Assembly (NCBI GenBank): GCA_945607565.1
Contig: CALYZD010000004.1
Coordinates: 1 to 59,410, forward strand
From: an uncultured Bacteroidales bacterium
GTDB lineage: Bacteria; Bacteroidota; Bacteroidia; Bacteroidales; Marinilabiliaceae
Direction: 5' to 3'
Length of the DNA stretch: 59,410 nucleotides
The translations under genes and the position numbers were made by a program. The notes beneath the pieces were generated by a model that searched no databases, was not told where the DNA came from, and saw only the letters and a list, made by a program, of their open reading frames with translations. Below, piece by piece: positions 16,554 to 28,301 of this stretch (positions are counted from its first letter, which is position 1; every line of letters starts with the position of its first letter).

Positions 16554-18214
16554 TTCGAAAAACGGTAGACCAGTCCGAGCCGCATCCCGAACGTGTCGTA
16601 GAGCTTGCCGAAGTCGCAGGCCGCATCGGCACCGACCTCGAACTGCCTGTTGATTTCATATTTCAGGCTGAGGAGCGTGTAGTGCTCGATTTTCGATTTT
16701 TCGTAGAAATAATTCTCGAACAGGCTGAGCCCGAACGCGCCGCCCTTGAACTTTTCGATGAGGCTGCCGTGGTTTTTGGTGAACGTGTATTTTACCCGAT
16801 AACGCAGGCGGTCGGTCAGGCTGCCGTTGGCGGCTATGTTGACCGCCACCACGCGGACGTTGGTAAAAAAGCAGAGGTTCTGCATAGCCTTGCCGTCGGT
16901 CACATATCGGTCCACCATTCGGCAGGAGTGAAAGAGCGATGTTCCACGTGAAAGCCCCTGAACGCTCCAGCCTTGGAAATAGAGACCGTTGTTCAGATAC
17001 GATTTTCGGCCCGAGCCGTCGCCGTTGTTCCATATCTCGCGCAGGAAGTCGTCGCTGTTGTCGTAGGTGAGGGTGGTGTGGTGCTTCTGCTCCCATTCCG
17101 CCACGGTTTCGGGTGTGAAGTGCGCGTCAATCCACTCGCCGAAGCCCGGTTCTTTTTCGGGCACGTCGCCGGGGTAAACCACGAGCAGCTGGCCGTTCTT
17201 GTCGTAGCCGATGGGGTCGGGAGTGCCCTCGCCGCCCTGATCTTCGGTGGTGAAATATTCCAGACTGATGTTGTTCAGATATTTATTGGGCAATTTGACA
17301 TAGGCCCCGACAATGTAGTCGTGCCCGTTGTAGATTCGGTGCTTCGCTTTGCCGTCGGTGAAGATTCGGTGCGTATAGATCTGGCATTCAGCGTCGTGAA
17401 CCCTGAAGTTGACGCCAAGATCCCACAGGCCCTGATGCGCTCCGGCCGCGTTGGTATGCTCGCCGCGCATTCCGGTTTCGACAAATTCGGTCGAGCCGTT
17501 GCGGCCAAAAAACGACGCCCAGAAATCGAGCGGAATCTTGACTCCGTCGGGCCGAGTTCCACCCATCATCACACTATGAATCAGGCCAATATACGGCTTG
17601 ACGTTCCATCTCGAAAGGCGTGCGTAGAGAAATTTCTCGTGCGTCACCACATCGTCGGTGAAGCGCTTGTCGTCCTCATTGAACAGGAAACCGACGTAGC
17701 ATCCGCCTCGGACCTGAAGCAGATCGAACGTGAAGGGCACTTTCCACCAGTCGAATATACCGATGCCGGCGCGTGGTGTCGGCCGTGCGTTGGACGACAT
17801 CAGATAGCTGCCGGTAGTCAGGTCGTCGTCGATGGCCACGGGCGTGAAGGCGTCGAGGCCGGCCGAGAAGTCGACCATCCACAGTTTTCCGCGCAGATAG
17901 GCCTCGTGCACGAAACTTTTGTCGATGTTGGCGTTGCCGATGACGCCCAGCCCGGCCTGGAGCGAAAAGAAATCGTTGCGGACTATTCCGAGCCTCGACC
18001 TTAGGTAAATCAGCCCCTCGCCTTGGTTGAACTGCGTGTATTTTCCCCACTGGTTCGAGTAGAGCCAATGCGGGTTGAACTTTTCGTTGGTCGTGGCCGA
18101 CACGGTCGTGGCCGCCTCCACCGCGAGCGAGTCGCACCACCGGGCCGGCACCGCAGAGTGGGCCGCCAGCGTGCAAACTACAGCTGCCGACAGCAGCAAA
18201 TGGTTTTTAATCAT
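16550..18214 (-). CDS. Wzi-like capsule assembly outer-membrane protein
   Basis: The product has 554 residues. The frame is open 39 codons further upstream, but the ATG at 18214 opens a signal peptide (MIKNHLLLSAAVVCTLAAHS). The mature start carries NPHWLYSNQWGKYTQFNQGE, which resembles the N-terminal signature of the capsule-assembly Wzi family. Alternating aromatic beta strands follow, and the C-terminus (GMRLGLVYRFSK) ends in a near-aromatic residue, as in a beta barrel inserted by the BAM complex. Wzi proteins anchor or organise surface polysaccharide. No capsule locus is adjacent, so the exact role is open. Confidence 0.65.
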   Translation of the reverse strand: MIKNHLLLSAAVVCTLAAHSAVPARWCDSLAVEAATTVSATTNEKFNPHWLYSNQWGKYTQFNQGEGLIYLRSRLGIVRNDFFSLQAGLGVIGNANIDKSFVHEAYLRGKLWMVDFSAGLDAFTPVAIDDDLTTGSYLMSSNARPTPRAGIGIFDWWKVPFTFDLLQVRGGCYVGFLFNEDDKRFTDDVVTHEKFLYARLSRWNVKPYIGLIHSVMMGGTRPDGVKIPLDFWASFFGRNGSTEFVETGMRGEHTNAAGAHQGLWDLGVNFRVHDAECQIYTHRIFTDGKAKHRIYNGHDYIVGAYVKLPNKYLNNISLEYFTTEDQGGEGTPDPIGYDKNGQLLVVYPGDVPEKEPGFGEWIDAHFTPETVAEWEQKHHTTLTYDNSDDFLREIWNNGDGSGRKSYLNNGLYFQGWSVQGLSRGTSLFHSCRMVDRYVTDGKAMQNLCFFTNVRVVAVNIAANGSLTDRLRYRVKYTFTKNHGSLIEKFKGGAFGLSLFENYFYEKSKIEHYTLLSLKYEINRQFEVGADAACDFGKLYDTFGMRLGLVYRFSK

Positions 18215-18309
18215 GCTTTTGTGTGTATTCTGTTCCGATTCGGGCCTGCGAGCCACAGTGCCGCGCGCGAGCCGCCGCAAAATGGTTATGTCACAAGTCT
18301 TTCGGCGGA

Positions 18310-18317
18310 CAAAAGTA
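18310..18317 (-). promoter_or_regulatory. -7 element before the Wzi-like gene
   Basis: On the minus strand the sequence is TACTTTTG, a match to TAnnTTTG, about 95 nt upstream of the ATG. A convincing TTTG -33 element is lacking. The divergent gap 18215-18499 also contains TACTTTCG at 18433-18440 on the plus strand, a one-mismatch -7 candidate for the pyrophosphatase gene. Confidence 0.4.
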
Positions 18318-18499
18318 ATCTTTTTGCCCAATCAATCGGACGCAGCGCCGCCATCTGTGCAGACTGCCGGCCATAAACTACATTAAATAAGGCCGCCGGC
18401 AGTATTTGTGCAGCATAAAAGACTCTTTCTTTTACTTTCGGAGATATTTTTTTTCTATTTTTAACGGTATGAAATTCACGATTTAAAAACTGAGCTACT

Positions 18500-20785
<2,286 letters not shown>

Positions 20786-20814
20786 TTTTCGGACAATCGG
20801 CTTCAATATTTTTC

Positions 20815-20842
20815 GCGGATTCCGTTTTCGGACGGAGTCCGC
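20815..20842 (+). terminator. hppA terminator
   Basis: An 11-bp stem (GCGGATTCCGT / ACGGAGTCCGC, one G-T pair) with a 6-nt loop is followed by TTTTTTT, 30 nt after the hppA stop. This is a clear intrinsic terminator. Confidence 0.9.
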
Positions 20843-21156
20843 TTTTTTTCGTCAAAAAAAATTGAAAGTTGGGGCAGAATTCGAAATGCACCGCCGGCCA
20901 TGCCCCTGCGAACGCGAATTTTTGCCCGGAACGCCCGTTTTCATTAGGGTTTCGAGCGATGAGAGATGATGTTTTTCCAAAAAAATACCGTTATGATTTG
21001 TAATCGTAACACAATTCATACAAGCCTGAATTATGGCTCAAGCTTTCAATCTGTAAGCAGTTTTCAAAACCCAAACATCGACTGAAAGCCAAAAATGCAG
21101 TTCAATTCAAGACGATTTTAGCAAGAAAAAGTTTAATATTTCACAACATATCTTCT

Positions 21157-21190
21157 TTTGTGAATATTTTAAAAACATGGCGTAAGTTTG
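21157..21190 (+). promoter_or_regulatory. Promoter of the DUF3836-like gene
   Basis: A TTTG at 21157-21160 and TAAGTTTG at 21183-21190 are spaced 22 nt apart, close to the Bacteroidota -33/-7 arrangement. Transcription would start near 21197, giving a leader of about 50 nt. The rest of the 461-nt gap 20786-21246 holds the hppA terminator and AT-rich sequence; I see no other gene in it. Confidence 0.6.
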
Positions 21191-21246
21191 CATCATCAAC
21201 AAAAAAGGAAAGAACAAAACAAAACAACCATTAAAATCAATACGCC

Positions 21247-21741
21247 ATGAAAACTACATCTTTTCTCACAGCCATCTTTGTAGTCCTTTCTTTACTGGCA
21301 TCCAACACTTGTTTTGCTGCCAAAGAAGGTGAAGCAAACGATCAGAACTACGCTTACGACACCCAAATGGTCGACGGCCGCATCAGCACTCACACCATAT
21401 TCAAAGTGACCAATCAGAACACTCTGACTCCGTATCTGAAGCACGAATTCTCCTACCTCGCCGACGGCAAGGTGTCGTGCAAAAAGACTCTGTACTGGAT
21501 TGCCGACGCTCAGGAGTGGAAAGAGGTTGCCATCTACAACTACACCTATTTCGACAACACGTGCAACATCGAACTTTCGGTTTGGAACGCCCGCAAGAAC
21601 ACGATGGTCAAGAACAGGCGCTACATATACTCGACCGACAGCGACAACAACCTGACAATGAGCATCAATTTCGACTGGAACGCCAAAGACGACAACTGGG
21701 TGGTCGACGGCGAGATTCTCGAAGCAACGCCAATTGCGTAG
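21247..21741 (+). CDS. Secreted DUF3836-like protein
   Basis: The product has 164 residues with a signal peptide (MKTTSFLTAIFVVLSLLASN then CFAA). The mature part is a run of beta strands rich in Tyr, Trp and Asn: YKHEFSYLADGKVSCKKTLY-like, WIADAQEWKEVAIYNYTYFD and NAKDDNWVVDGEILEA. This repeated question-mark-like beta pattern (statement of a value, W.....Y.Y, then a second copy) fits the DUF3836 family of small secreted Bacteroidales proteins of unknown function. It stands alone between its own promoter and two terminators. Confidence 0.65.
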   Translation: MKTTSFLTAIFVVLSLLASNTCFAAKEGEANDQNYAYDTQMVDGRISTHTIFKVTNQNTLTPYLKHEFSYLADGKVSCKKTLYWIADAQEWKEVAIYNYTYFDNTCNIELSVWNARKNTMVKNRRYIYSTDSDNNLTMSINFDWNAKDDNWVVDGEILEATPIA

Positions 21742-21772
21742 AACTTCAAATCATTAAAAAAATAGAGGATTG

Positions 21773-21807
21773 CGAATCCGGACATTTTCAGCCGATGTCC
21801 GGATTCG
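21773..21807 (+). terminator. Terminator of the DUF3836-like gene
   Basis: A perfect 13-bp stem (CGAATCCGGACAT / ATGTCCGGATTCG) with a 9-nt loop is followed by TTGTTTGAT, 31 nt after the stop codon. Confidence 0.85.
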
Positions 21808-21821
21808 TTGTTTGATATAAA

Positions 21822-21858
21822 AAACGTGGCCGACGGAGCTAATCCGCCGGCCACGTTT
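21822..21858. terminator. Bidirectional terminator between convergent genes
   Basis: The arms AAACGTGGCCG and CGGCCACGTTT lie between the DUF3836-like gene (plus) and leuB (minus), which ends at 21878. Further pairing ACGGA / TCCG is possible inside the loop. A-rich and T-rich flanks allow termination from both sides; it is probably the end of the whole ilv-leu transcript. Confidence 0.75.
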
Positions 21859-21877
21859 GGTATTGTTGGAAATGCTG

Positions 21878-22936
21878 TCAGATGTTGGCTGCCACCCAGT
21901 CGCCGACCTCCGATGTGCTGTACGATTTTGCGCCGTTAGCCAGATCCTCGGTCACCACGCCGGCCTCAATCGACTTGGCCACGGCATTGCGGATTGCGCG
22001 GCCCTCGTCCATCAGCCCGAAGGCGTATTCGAACATCATTGCGGCCGAAAGAATGGTGGCCAGCGGGTTAGCGATGTTCTTGCCGGCGGCCTGCGGATAG
22101 GAACCGTGGATGGGCTCGAAAACGCTTGTGTGGACGCCGATCGAAGCCGACGCCAGAAGGCCCATCGAGCCGGTGATGCAGCTGGCTTCGTCGGTCAGGA
22201 TGTCGCCGAACATGTTTTCGGTCACCATCACGTCGAAGTGTTTCGGGAAGCGAATCAACTGCATTGCGGCATTGTCGACAAACATGTAATCGACCTCTAC
22301 CTCAGGATATTTCGGGGCAATTTCCTGCGCAATCTGACGCCACAGACGCGACGACTCGAGCACGTTGGCCTTGTCGACGACCGTCAGTTTCTTGCGGCGC
22401 TTCATGGCATATTCGAACGCGAGTTTCAGGATTCGCTCCACCTCTTCGCGGCTGTAGATGCAGGTGTCGTAAGCCACGTTTCCGTTCTCCTTGCGACCTT
22501 TTTCACCAAAATACATGCCGCCGGTCAGTTCGCGGATGCACATCAGGTCTGCCCCGTCGACAAGTTCGGTTTTGAGCGGCGACTTGGAGATGAGCGACTT
22601 GAACGTCTCGACCGGACGCAGATTGGCGTAAAGGCCAAGTTTCTTGCGCATTGCAAGGAGGCCCTGCTCCGGACGGACTTTGGCTGTCGGGTCGTTGTCG
22701 AAACGGGGATCGCCCACGGCGCCAAAGAGTACGGCATCGCTCTGCATGCAGATTTCGTGAGTTTCGTCAGGATACGGATTGCCGAATTTATCAATCGCAC
22801 AAGCTCCTGCATAAGCAAATGTATATTCGGCCTCGTGACCGAACTTCTTACATACGGCATTGACAGCCTTGACTGCCTGCTCCACCACTTCCGGACCGAT
22901 TCCGTCGCCCGGCAATTGCGCAATTTTCAGTTTCAT
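21878..22936 (-). CDS. leuB: 3-isopropylmalate dehydrogenase
   Basis: LeuB is the NAD-dependent oxidative decarboxylase of leucine synthesis, and it can also act on 3-methylmalate in the citramalate route to isoleucine. The product has 352 residues from [20 protein letters not shown]; an ATG four codons upstream is less likely. Diagnostic segments are [34 protein letters not shown] (substrate and metal site), [13 protein letters not shown] and [19 protein letters not shown]. It is the last gene of the ilv-leu cluster, 23 nt after the second LeuA-type gene. Confidence 0.96.
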   Translation of the reverse strand: MKLKIAQLPGDGIGPEVVEQAVKAVNAVCKKFGHEAEYTFAYAGACAIDKFGNPYPDETHEICMQSDAVLFGAVGDPRFDNDPTAKVRPEQGLLAMRKKLGLYANLRPVETFKSLISKSPLKTELVDGADLMCIRELTGGMYFGEKGRKENGNVAYDTCIYSREEVERILKLAFEYAMKRRKKLTVVDKANVLESSRLWRQIAQEIAPKYPEVEVDYMFVDNAAMQLIRFPKHFDVMVTENMFGDILTDEASCITGSMGLLASASIGVHTSVFEPIHGSYPQAAGKNIANPLATILSAAMMFEYAFGLMDEGRAIRNAVAKSIEAGVVTEDLANGAKSYSTSEVGDWVAANI

Positions 22937-22959
22937 CTTATGGTTCAATTTTTAAAGTT

Positions 22960-24486
22960 TTATCTATTAATGTCCATGTTTTCAATGATATTCAGCATTT
23001 TGAACGTCGCCTTGATGGCAGCCTCGGTCTGGTCGGCATCCAGGCCGCGCGTCTTGAACTCGGCCCCGTTGTTGTTCCACGAAATGACGGCCTCGACCAG
23101 CGCGTCGGTCTTTCCGCCCGGAGGAATACTGACCTGATAATCAGTCAGAACCGGATGCGTCTTACCAAGGCTTTCGTAGATTTTCCAAAGCGCTTTCATG
23201 AACGCGTCATACTGGCCGTCGCCGGCCGAAGTCTGCTCATATTCGGAGCCGTGAATGTTTATGCGGAGCGTCGCAACCGGCTTCAACCCCTTGGTCAACT
23301 GCAAACTATAGTTGACGATGTGAATGTTTTCCTTGACCGCCGCATCGCCCTTGAGGACATCGGCAATGATGAAAGGCAGATCTTCGGTACTCATCGACTC
23401 CTTTTTGTCGCCAAGTTCTATCACGCGCTGCGTCACGCGCTGCATCTGTTCGGGCGTCAGGCTGATGCCGAGTTCCTCCAGGTTCTTGACAATGTTGGCC
23501 TTGCCGCTCGTTTTGCCAAGAGCATACTTGCGCACCCTGCCAAAGCGCTCGGGCAGCAAGTGGTTGAAATACAGATTGTCCTTCTTGTCGCCGTCGGCAT
23601 GGACGCCGCTGCACTGCGTGAAAACCGACTCGCCCACAAGCGGCTTGTTGGCCGGAATCCTGATGCCCGACAGCGACTCGACGTAACGGCAGACGTGCGT
23701 CAGCTTGGATTCGTCGAGCGAATTTTCGCACATCAGGTGGTCGTTGAGCAGGCCTATGACGCTGGCAATCGGCGTGTTGCCGGCGCGCTCGCCCAGCCCG
23801 TTGACTGTGGTGTGGATGCCCTTGAACCCGGCCTTGACGGCCTCGAAAACGTTGGCCGTGGCCAAATCGTAGTCGTTGTGCGCATGGAAATCGAAGTGCA
23901 CGCCCGGATAACGCTCGGTCATCCTGCGGCAGAAATCAGCGACTTGAGCCGGATTCAGGATTCCCAAAGTGTCGGGCAGCATGAAGCGGCGGACTGGCGT
24001 CTTTTGCAGATTGTCGAGCATAAAATAAACATACTCAGGCGAATGTATCATTCCGTTCGACCAGTCTTCCAGATACACATTTATGTCGAGCCCTTTGGCT
24101 GCGGCACGTTCGATGCTGCGCATTATGTCGGCAAGATGCTGTTCGGGCGTCTTTTTCAGCTGACCGACAACATGTTTCAACGAACCTTTTGTCAGCAGGT
24201 TCAGAACTTTGCCGCCGGCATCCGAAATCCAGTCTATCGACAGGTCGTTGTCGACAAACCCGAGAGCCTCTATTTTGTCAAGATGATTGTTGTCGGATGC
24301 CCACTCGCAAATATGAGCAAATGCATTAAGCTCGCCCTTCGACACGCGAGCCGAAGCCACCTCAATTCGATTCACCTTCAACTCTTCGAGCAACAGCCGG
24401 GCAATGGCCAGTTTTTCGTTCTTATTGAACGAGACGCCGGCCGTCTGCTCGCCATCCCTGAGGGTGGTATCCATTATTTCGATCAT
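22960..24486 (-). CDS. Second LeuA-type synthase (2-isopropylmalate or citramalate synthase)
   Basis: The product has 508 residues of the DRE-TIM family. [20 protein letters not shown] gives the catalytic Arg-Asp-Gly loop; HAHNDYDLATAN and VNGLGERAGNTPIAS complete the metal and acetyl-CoA site, and a C-terminal LeuA regulatory dimerisation domain follows (about residues 370-500). It is about 20-25% identical by eye to the other LeuA in this cluster, so it is a distinct paralogue. Lying between leuD and leuB, it could make (R)-citramalate from pyruvate, which LeuCDB would turn into 2-oxobutyrate for isoleucine. No threonine deaminase gene is in the window. The alternative is a second isopropylmalate synthase. 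The activity is inferred. Confidence 0.8.
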   Translation of the reverse strand: MIEIMDTTLRDGEQTAGVSFNKNEKLAIARLLLEELKVNRIEVASARVSKGELNAFAHICEWASDNNHLDKIEALGFVDNDLSIDWISDAGGKVLNLLTKGSLKHVVGQLKKTPEQHLADIMRSIERAAAKGLDINVYLEDWSNGMIHSPEYVYFMLDNLQKTPVRRFMLPDTLGILNPAQVADFCRRMTERYPGVHFDFHAHNDYDLATANVFEAVKAGFKGIHTTVNGLGERAGNTPIASVIGLLNDHLMCENSLDESKLTHVCRYVESLSGIRIPANKPLVGESVFTQCSGVHADGDKKDNLYFNHLLPERFGRVRKYALGKTSGKANIVKNLEELGISLTPEQMQRVTQRVIELGDKKESMSTEDLPFIIADVLKGDAAVKENIHIVNYSLQLTKGLKPVATLRINIHGSEYEQTSAGDGQYDAFMKALWKIYESLGKTHPVLTDYQVSIPPGGKTDALVEAVISWNNNGAEFKTRGLDADQTEAAIKATFKMLNIIENMDINR

Positions 24487-24521
24487 CCTAAATGCTTTGT
24501 TTGCAGAGTTTTCGGACAGAT

Positions 24522-24567
24522 GAAGGCTTTCGGAACAAGCCTTTTTGCGCGACTTGTTCCTGCCTTC
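24522..24567 (-). repeat. Inverted repeat between leuD and the second leuA-type gene
   Basis: On the minus strand GAAGGC and GGAACAAG are mirrored by CTTGTTCC and GCCTTC around a 13-nt loop, with unpaired A and GAAA bulges. No T-run follows directly. It sits in the 102-nt intercistronic gap and may be an RNA-processing or partial termination element. Confidence 0.5.
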
Positions 24568-24588
24568 CGGTTTTAATGAAATTCAGCT

Positions 24589-25191
24589 TTAGTATTTGAC
24601 GGCCTGCGACTCATAAGCCTCGATTTTGCTTTTCTGCTGAAGCAGATAGTCGATGTCATCGAGTGCGTTCATCAGGCAATATTTTTTGTAGCTGTTGATT
24701 TCGAATTTCTCGCTCTGGCCGTTAGCCAGGTTCGTGACCGTCTGGTTGGGCACGTCCACCCTGACTTCGGTCTTCGGGTCAGCCTTGATTGATGCAAAAA
24801 GGTCGGCCAGGAACTGCTCCGACACAACCACCGGCAGCACGAAATTGTTCAGCTCGTTGTTTTTGTGAATGTCGGCAAAGAAGCTGGAAATCACCACTCT
24901 GAAGCCATAGCCGGCTATTGCCCATGCTGCGTGCTCGCGGCTCGAACCGGAGCCGAAGTTCTTGCCGGCTACCAGAATCTGACCGCCATATTCGGGCTTG
25001 TTGAGAACAAAATCCTTGTTCAGCGAACCGTCGGGATTGTAGCGCCAGTCGCGGAAAAGATTGTCGCCAAAGAACTTCTCTTCTTTGGTCGTGGCCTTCA
25101 GAAAGCGTGCGGGAATTATCTGATCCGTGTCCACATTCTCCAAAGGCAATGGAACACAAGTGCTTGTGATTATATCAAATTTCTGTTTCAT
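24589..25191 (-). CDS. leuD: 3-isopropylmalate dehydratase small subunit
   Basis: LeuD supplies the swivelling domain of isopropylmalate isomerase and works with LeuC. The product has 200 residues from the ATG opening [20 protein letters not shown]; an upstream ATG at 25239 lies in non-homologous sequence. Signatures are [34 protein letters not shown] and a C-terminal ALDDIDYLL segment. It lies 54 nt after leuC. Confidence 0.96.
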   Translation of the reverse strand: MKQKFDIITSTCVPLPLENVDTDQIIPARFLKATTKEEKFFGDNLFRDWRYNPDGSLNKDFVLNKPEYGGQILVAGKNFGSGSSREHAAWAIAGYGFRVVISSFFADIHKNNELNNFVLPVVVSEQFLADLFASIKADPKTEVRVDVPNQTVTNLANGQSEKFEINSYKKYCLMNALDDIDYLLQQKSKIEAYESQAVKY

Positions 25192-25245
25192 GATTTCGTC
25201 GTTATGTTGTGCAGAAAAACTATGCCGTTGTCTTTGCAAAAATTA

Positions 25246-26643
25246 TTAGTCTAAAAACTCGCGCGGGTCGGTTATCACGCCGGTTACGGCAGCGGCGGCG
25301 GCCACGAGCGGGCTTGCAAGAAGCGTGCGCGCGCCGGGACCCTGGCGGCCTTCGAAGTTTCTGTTACTGGTTGATACAGAGTATTTTCCCGACGGAATTT
25401 TGTCGTCGTTCATCGCAAGACAGGCCGAGCAGCCCGGCTGGCGGATTTCGAAACCGGCTTCGGCCAGAACTTTGTCGAGGCCTTCTTCGCGAATCTGCGC
25501 GTCGACCATCCACGAGCCCGGAACAAGCCATGCCGTGACGTGGCCGGCCTTTTTGCGGCCTTTCACAATCGACGCGAAAGCTCTGAAATCCTCGATGCGA
25601 CCGTTGGTGCAGGCGCCCAGGAACACATAATCTATCTTCTTGCCGAGCAGTTTTTCGCCGGCCTCAAATCCCATATATTCAAGCGATTTGGCATACGAGG
25701 CTCGTCCTGCCTCAGGCACCGACTCTTCCGAAGGAATCGCGTCGGTGATGGCCATGCCCATGCCCGGGTTGGTGCCGTAGGTGATCATCGGCCTGATGTC
25801 GGCCGCGTCGTAGGTTATCTCCTTGTCAAACACGGCGTCGTCGCCGCTCCTGAGTGTCTTCCAGTATTCCACGGCCTTGTCCCAAGCCTCGCCCTTGGGC
25901 GCATACTCGCGGCCTTTGATGTAGGCGAACGTCGTCTCGTCGGGTGCTATCATGCCGCCGCGCGCGCCCATCTCGATCGAGAGGTTGCACAGGGTAAGTC
26001 GACCTTCCATGCTCATGTCGCGCACCACCGAGCCCGAATATTCTATGAAATAGCCGGTTCCGCCGCTCGTCGTCATTTTCATCATCATATACAGGGCGAC
26101 GTCCTTGGGGGTGACACCCTTGGCAAGCTTGCCCTCGATGTTTATGCGCATCGATTTGGGCTTCTGCTGCAGGATGCACTGCGACGCCATCACCATTTCG
26201 ACCTCGCTGGTTCCGATGCCGAAAGCGACCGCGCCCATTGCGCCATGGGTCGAGGTGTGAGAGTCGCCGCATACGAGCGTCATGCCGGGCAGCGAGAGGC
26301 CGCGCTCGGGGCCTACCACGTGAATGATGCCGTTTTTGGGGTGGAGCATTCCGAAGTGGTTGAGGCCGAACTCGGCCGTGTTTCTGGCCAGAGTGTCGAC
26401 CTGCGTCTTCGAAACGGGGTCGGCTATCGGCTTGTCCTGGTCGTGCGTCGGGGTGTTGTGGTCTGGCATGCAGAAAATCTTCTCGGGCCGCAGACACTTG
26501 ATGCCGCGCTGGCGAAGTCCGTCAAATGCCTGAGGACTTGTTACTTCGTGGCAATACAATCTGTCGATGTACAACTGCGTCGGGCCGCCGTCGATGAGCG
26601 AAACGACGTGGCTGTCCCATATCTTATCAAATAATGTGTTCAT
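25246..26643 (-). CDS. leuC: 3-isopropylmalate dehydratase large subunit
   Basis: LeuC is an aconitase-family [4Fe-4S] enzyme that isomerises 2- to 3-isopropylmalate. The product has 465 residues, normal length. The N-terminus [14 protein letters not shown] and the segments [40 protein letters not shown] and [13 protein letters not shown]-like are conserved. The cluster cysteines are in [14 protein letters not shown] and [10 protein letters not shown]. It lies 24 nt after leuA. Confidence 0.97.
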   Translation of the reverse strand: MNTLFDKIWDSHVVSLIDGGPTQLYIDRLYCHEVTSPQAFDGLRQRGIKCLRPEKIFCMPDHNTPTHDQDKPIADPVSKTQVDTLARNTAEFGLNHFGMLHPKNGIIHVVGPERGLSLPGMTLVCGDSHTSTHGAMGAVAFGIGTSEVEMVMASQCILQQKPKSMRINIEGKLAKGVTPKDVALYMMMKMTTSGGTGYFIEYSGSVVRDMSMEGRLTLCNLSIEMGARGGMIAPDETTFAYIKGREYAPKGEAWDKAVEYWKTLRSGDDAVFDKEITYDAADIRPMITYGTNPGMGMAITDAIPSEESVPEAGRASYAKSLEYMGFEAGEKLLGKKIDYVFLGACTNGRIEDFRAFASIVKGRKKAGHVTAWLVPGSWMVDAQIREEGLDKVLAEAGFEIRQPGCSACLAMNDDKIPSGKYSVSTSNRNFEGRQGPGARTLLASPLVAAAAAVTGVITDPREFLD

Positions 26644-26667
26644 TGTTTTTTGTATGATTTGATGTTG

Positions 26668-28164
26668 TTATTTAACGAATTTGTTGATGCAATCGATGTA
26701 AGCCTCCACCGACGCCGAAACGATGTCGGTATTGGCGCCAAAGCCGTAGTAGATGTGCCCGTCGTACTCGACCTGCATGTGCACTTTGCCGATGTCGTCC
26801 GAACCCTTGTTGATGCTCTGGATTGTGAATTCCTTGATTATCATGTGGCGCTTCACAATCTGTTTCAGAGCGTTGATGGCAGCATCCACAGGTCCGTTTC
26901 CGGTTGCGGCGGCCTCGAACTTTTCGCCGGCAATGTCGATGCCGATGCTTGCCACCGGACGCACCCCGACGCCGCTCGTCACCTGCAGGAAGTCGAGCTT
27001 GATGTGGTGGTTGCCCGTGCGGTCGGCACCGGCCAGCATCAGTATGTCGTCATCGTTGATGTCCTTTTTCTTGTCGGCAAGTTTCAGGAATTCCTCATAG
27101 ACAGTGTCCAGCTTTTCGGCCGTCAGCTGCACGCCGAGCACTCCCAATCGGTGCTTTAGCGCGGCGCGCCCGCTACGGGCTGTCAGGACAATCGAATTGT
27201 CGTCGATTCCAACGTCGTGAGGGTCAATAATTTCGTATGTCGTTATGTTTTTGAGCACGCCGTCCTGGTGGATGCCCGACGAGTGAGCGAAGGCGTTGCG
27301 GCCCACAATAGCCTTGTTCGGCTGGACCGGCATGTTCATCAGGCTCGAAACCATCCGGCTTGTCGGGTATATCTTTTGCGTGTTGATGTTGGTTGTCAGG
27401 TCGATGTCGCTGTGCGAGCGGATAATCATGGCTATTTCTTCGAGCGCCGTGTTGCCGGCGCGTTCGCCTATTCCATTGATGGTCACCTCGCACTGGCGTG
27501 CTCCGTTCAGCAGTCCCGACATCGTGTTGGCGGTGGCCATGCCCAGGTCGTTGTGGCAGTGCGTCGAGATGATTGCCTTGTCGATGTTGTCTACATGATC
27601 GACCAGATACTTGATTTTTGCGCCATACTCGGCCGGCAGACAATAGCCCGTGGTGTCCGGAATGTTGACCACCGTTGCGCCAGCCTTGATGACGGCCTCC
27701 ACCACTCGGGCCAGATATTCGTTCTCGGTGCGGCCGGCGTCTTCGGCATAGAATTCCACATCGTCCACAAACCGGCGCGCATACTTGACCGCCTTCACCG
27801 CACGCTCAATTATCTCCTCGCGATTGGAATTGAACTTATACTTTATGTGCGAGTCAGACGTGCCGATGCCGGTGTGTATCCTCTTGTGTTTGGCATACTT
27901 GAGAGCATCCACGGCTACGTCAATATCCTTTTCCACGGCACGGGTCAGCGCGCAGATTGTCGGCCAGGTCACGGCCTTCGAGATCTCTATCACCGAATTG
28001 AAATCACCCGGACTCGAAATGGGAAAACCGGCTTCGATTATGTCAACGCCCAAGGCTTCTAGTGCCTTTGCAACCTGAATCTTTTCAACCGTATTCAATT
28101 GACATCCAGGCACCTGCTCGCCATCCCTCAACGTAGTGTCGAATATATAAACTTTATTATCCAT
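26668..28164 (-). CDS. leuA: 2-isopropylmalate synthase
   Basis: LeuA condenses acetyl-CoA with 2-oxoisovalerate, the first step specific to leucine. The product has 498 residues. The catalytic domain shows [54 protein letters not shown] and [16 protein letters not shown] linker with [14 protein letters not shown] follows, then the C-terminal leucine-sensing regulatory domain. Its GEQVPG loop matches canonical isopropylmalate synthases better than the paralogue at 22960-24486. It follows ilvC after a 137-nt gap with a strong hairpin. Confidence 0.95.
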   Translation of the reverse strand: MDNKVYIFDTTLRDGEQVPGCQLNTVEKIQVAKALEALGVDIIEAGFPISSPGDFNSVIEISKAVTWPTICALTRAVEKDIDVAVDALKYAKHKRIHTGIGTSDSHIKYKFNSNREEIIERAVKAVKYARRFVDDVEFYAEDAGRTENEYLARVVEAVIKAGATVVNIPDTTGYCLPAEYGAKIKYLVDHVDNIDKAIISTHCHNDLGMATANTMSGLLNGARQCEVTINGIGERAGNTALEEIAMIIRSHSDIDLTTNINTQKIYPTSRMVSSLMNMPVQPNKAIVGRNAFAHSSGIHQDGVLKNITTYEIIDPHDVGIDDNSIVLTARSGRAALKHRLGVLGVQLTAEKLDTVYEEFLKLADKKKDINDDDILMLAGADRTGNHHIKLDFLQVTSGVGVRPVASIGIDIAGEKFEAAATGNGPVDAAINALKQIVKRHMIIKEFTIQSINKGSDDIGKVHMQVEYDGHIYYGFGANTDIVSASVEAYIDCINKFVK

Positions 28165-28246
28165 AAGGCATTGTAATTAAGTGTGATAGAGAAAATATTC
28201 TTGTTTTTGTCGATAGTGTGTGCTCTTGCTGATTCTGAAATTCCAT

Positions 28247-28284
28247 GAGTGGCGACGAGTCACCGTCAGTGACTCGTCGCTCTC
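28247..28284. repeat. Strong inverted repeat between ilvC and leuA
   Basis: The arms GCGACGAGTCA and TGACTCGTCGC pair perfectly, with GAGT / TCTC-type outer extension, around a short loop, immediately after the ilvC stop in the direction of transcription. On the minus strand no T-run follows, so it is not a classical terminator. It could set the ratio of ilv to leu message by partial termination, or protect the ilvC 3' end. Confidence 0.6.
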
Positions 28285-28301
28285 ATAGAACTGTTTAATT
28301 A

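Noticed and set aside
16940-16955. TGTTCCACGTGAAAGC inside the Wzi-like gene as a further parS site
   Set aside because: The central CACGTG and left arm fit, but three of sixteen bases differ from the consensus, all but one of them in the right arm, and it lies in coding sequence. It could be a chance match.
28157-28246. A 29-codon frame upstream of leuA as a leucine leader peptide
   Set aside because: It overlaps the leuA start but has only three Leu and no runs of them, and no terminator/antiterminator pair follows. It does not resemble an attenuator.
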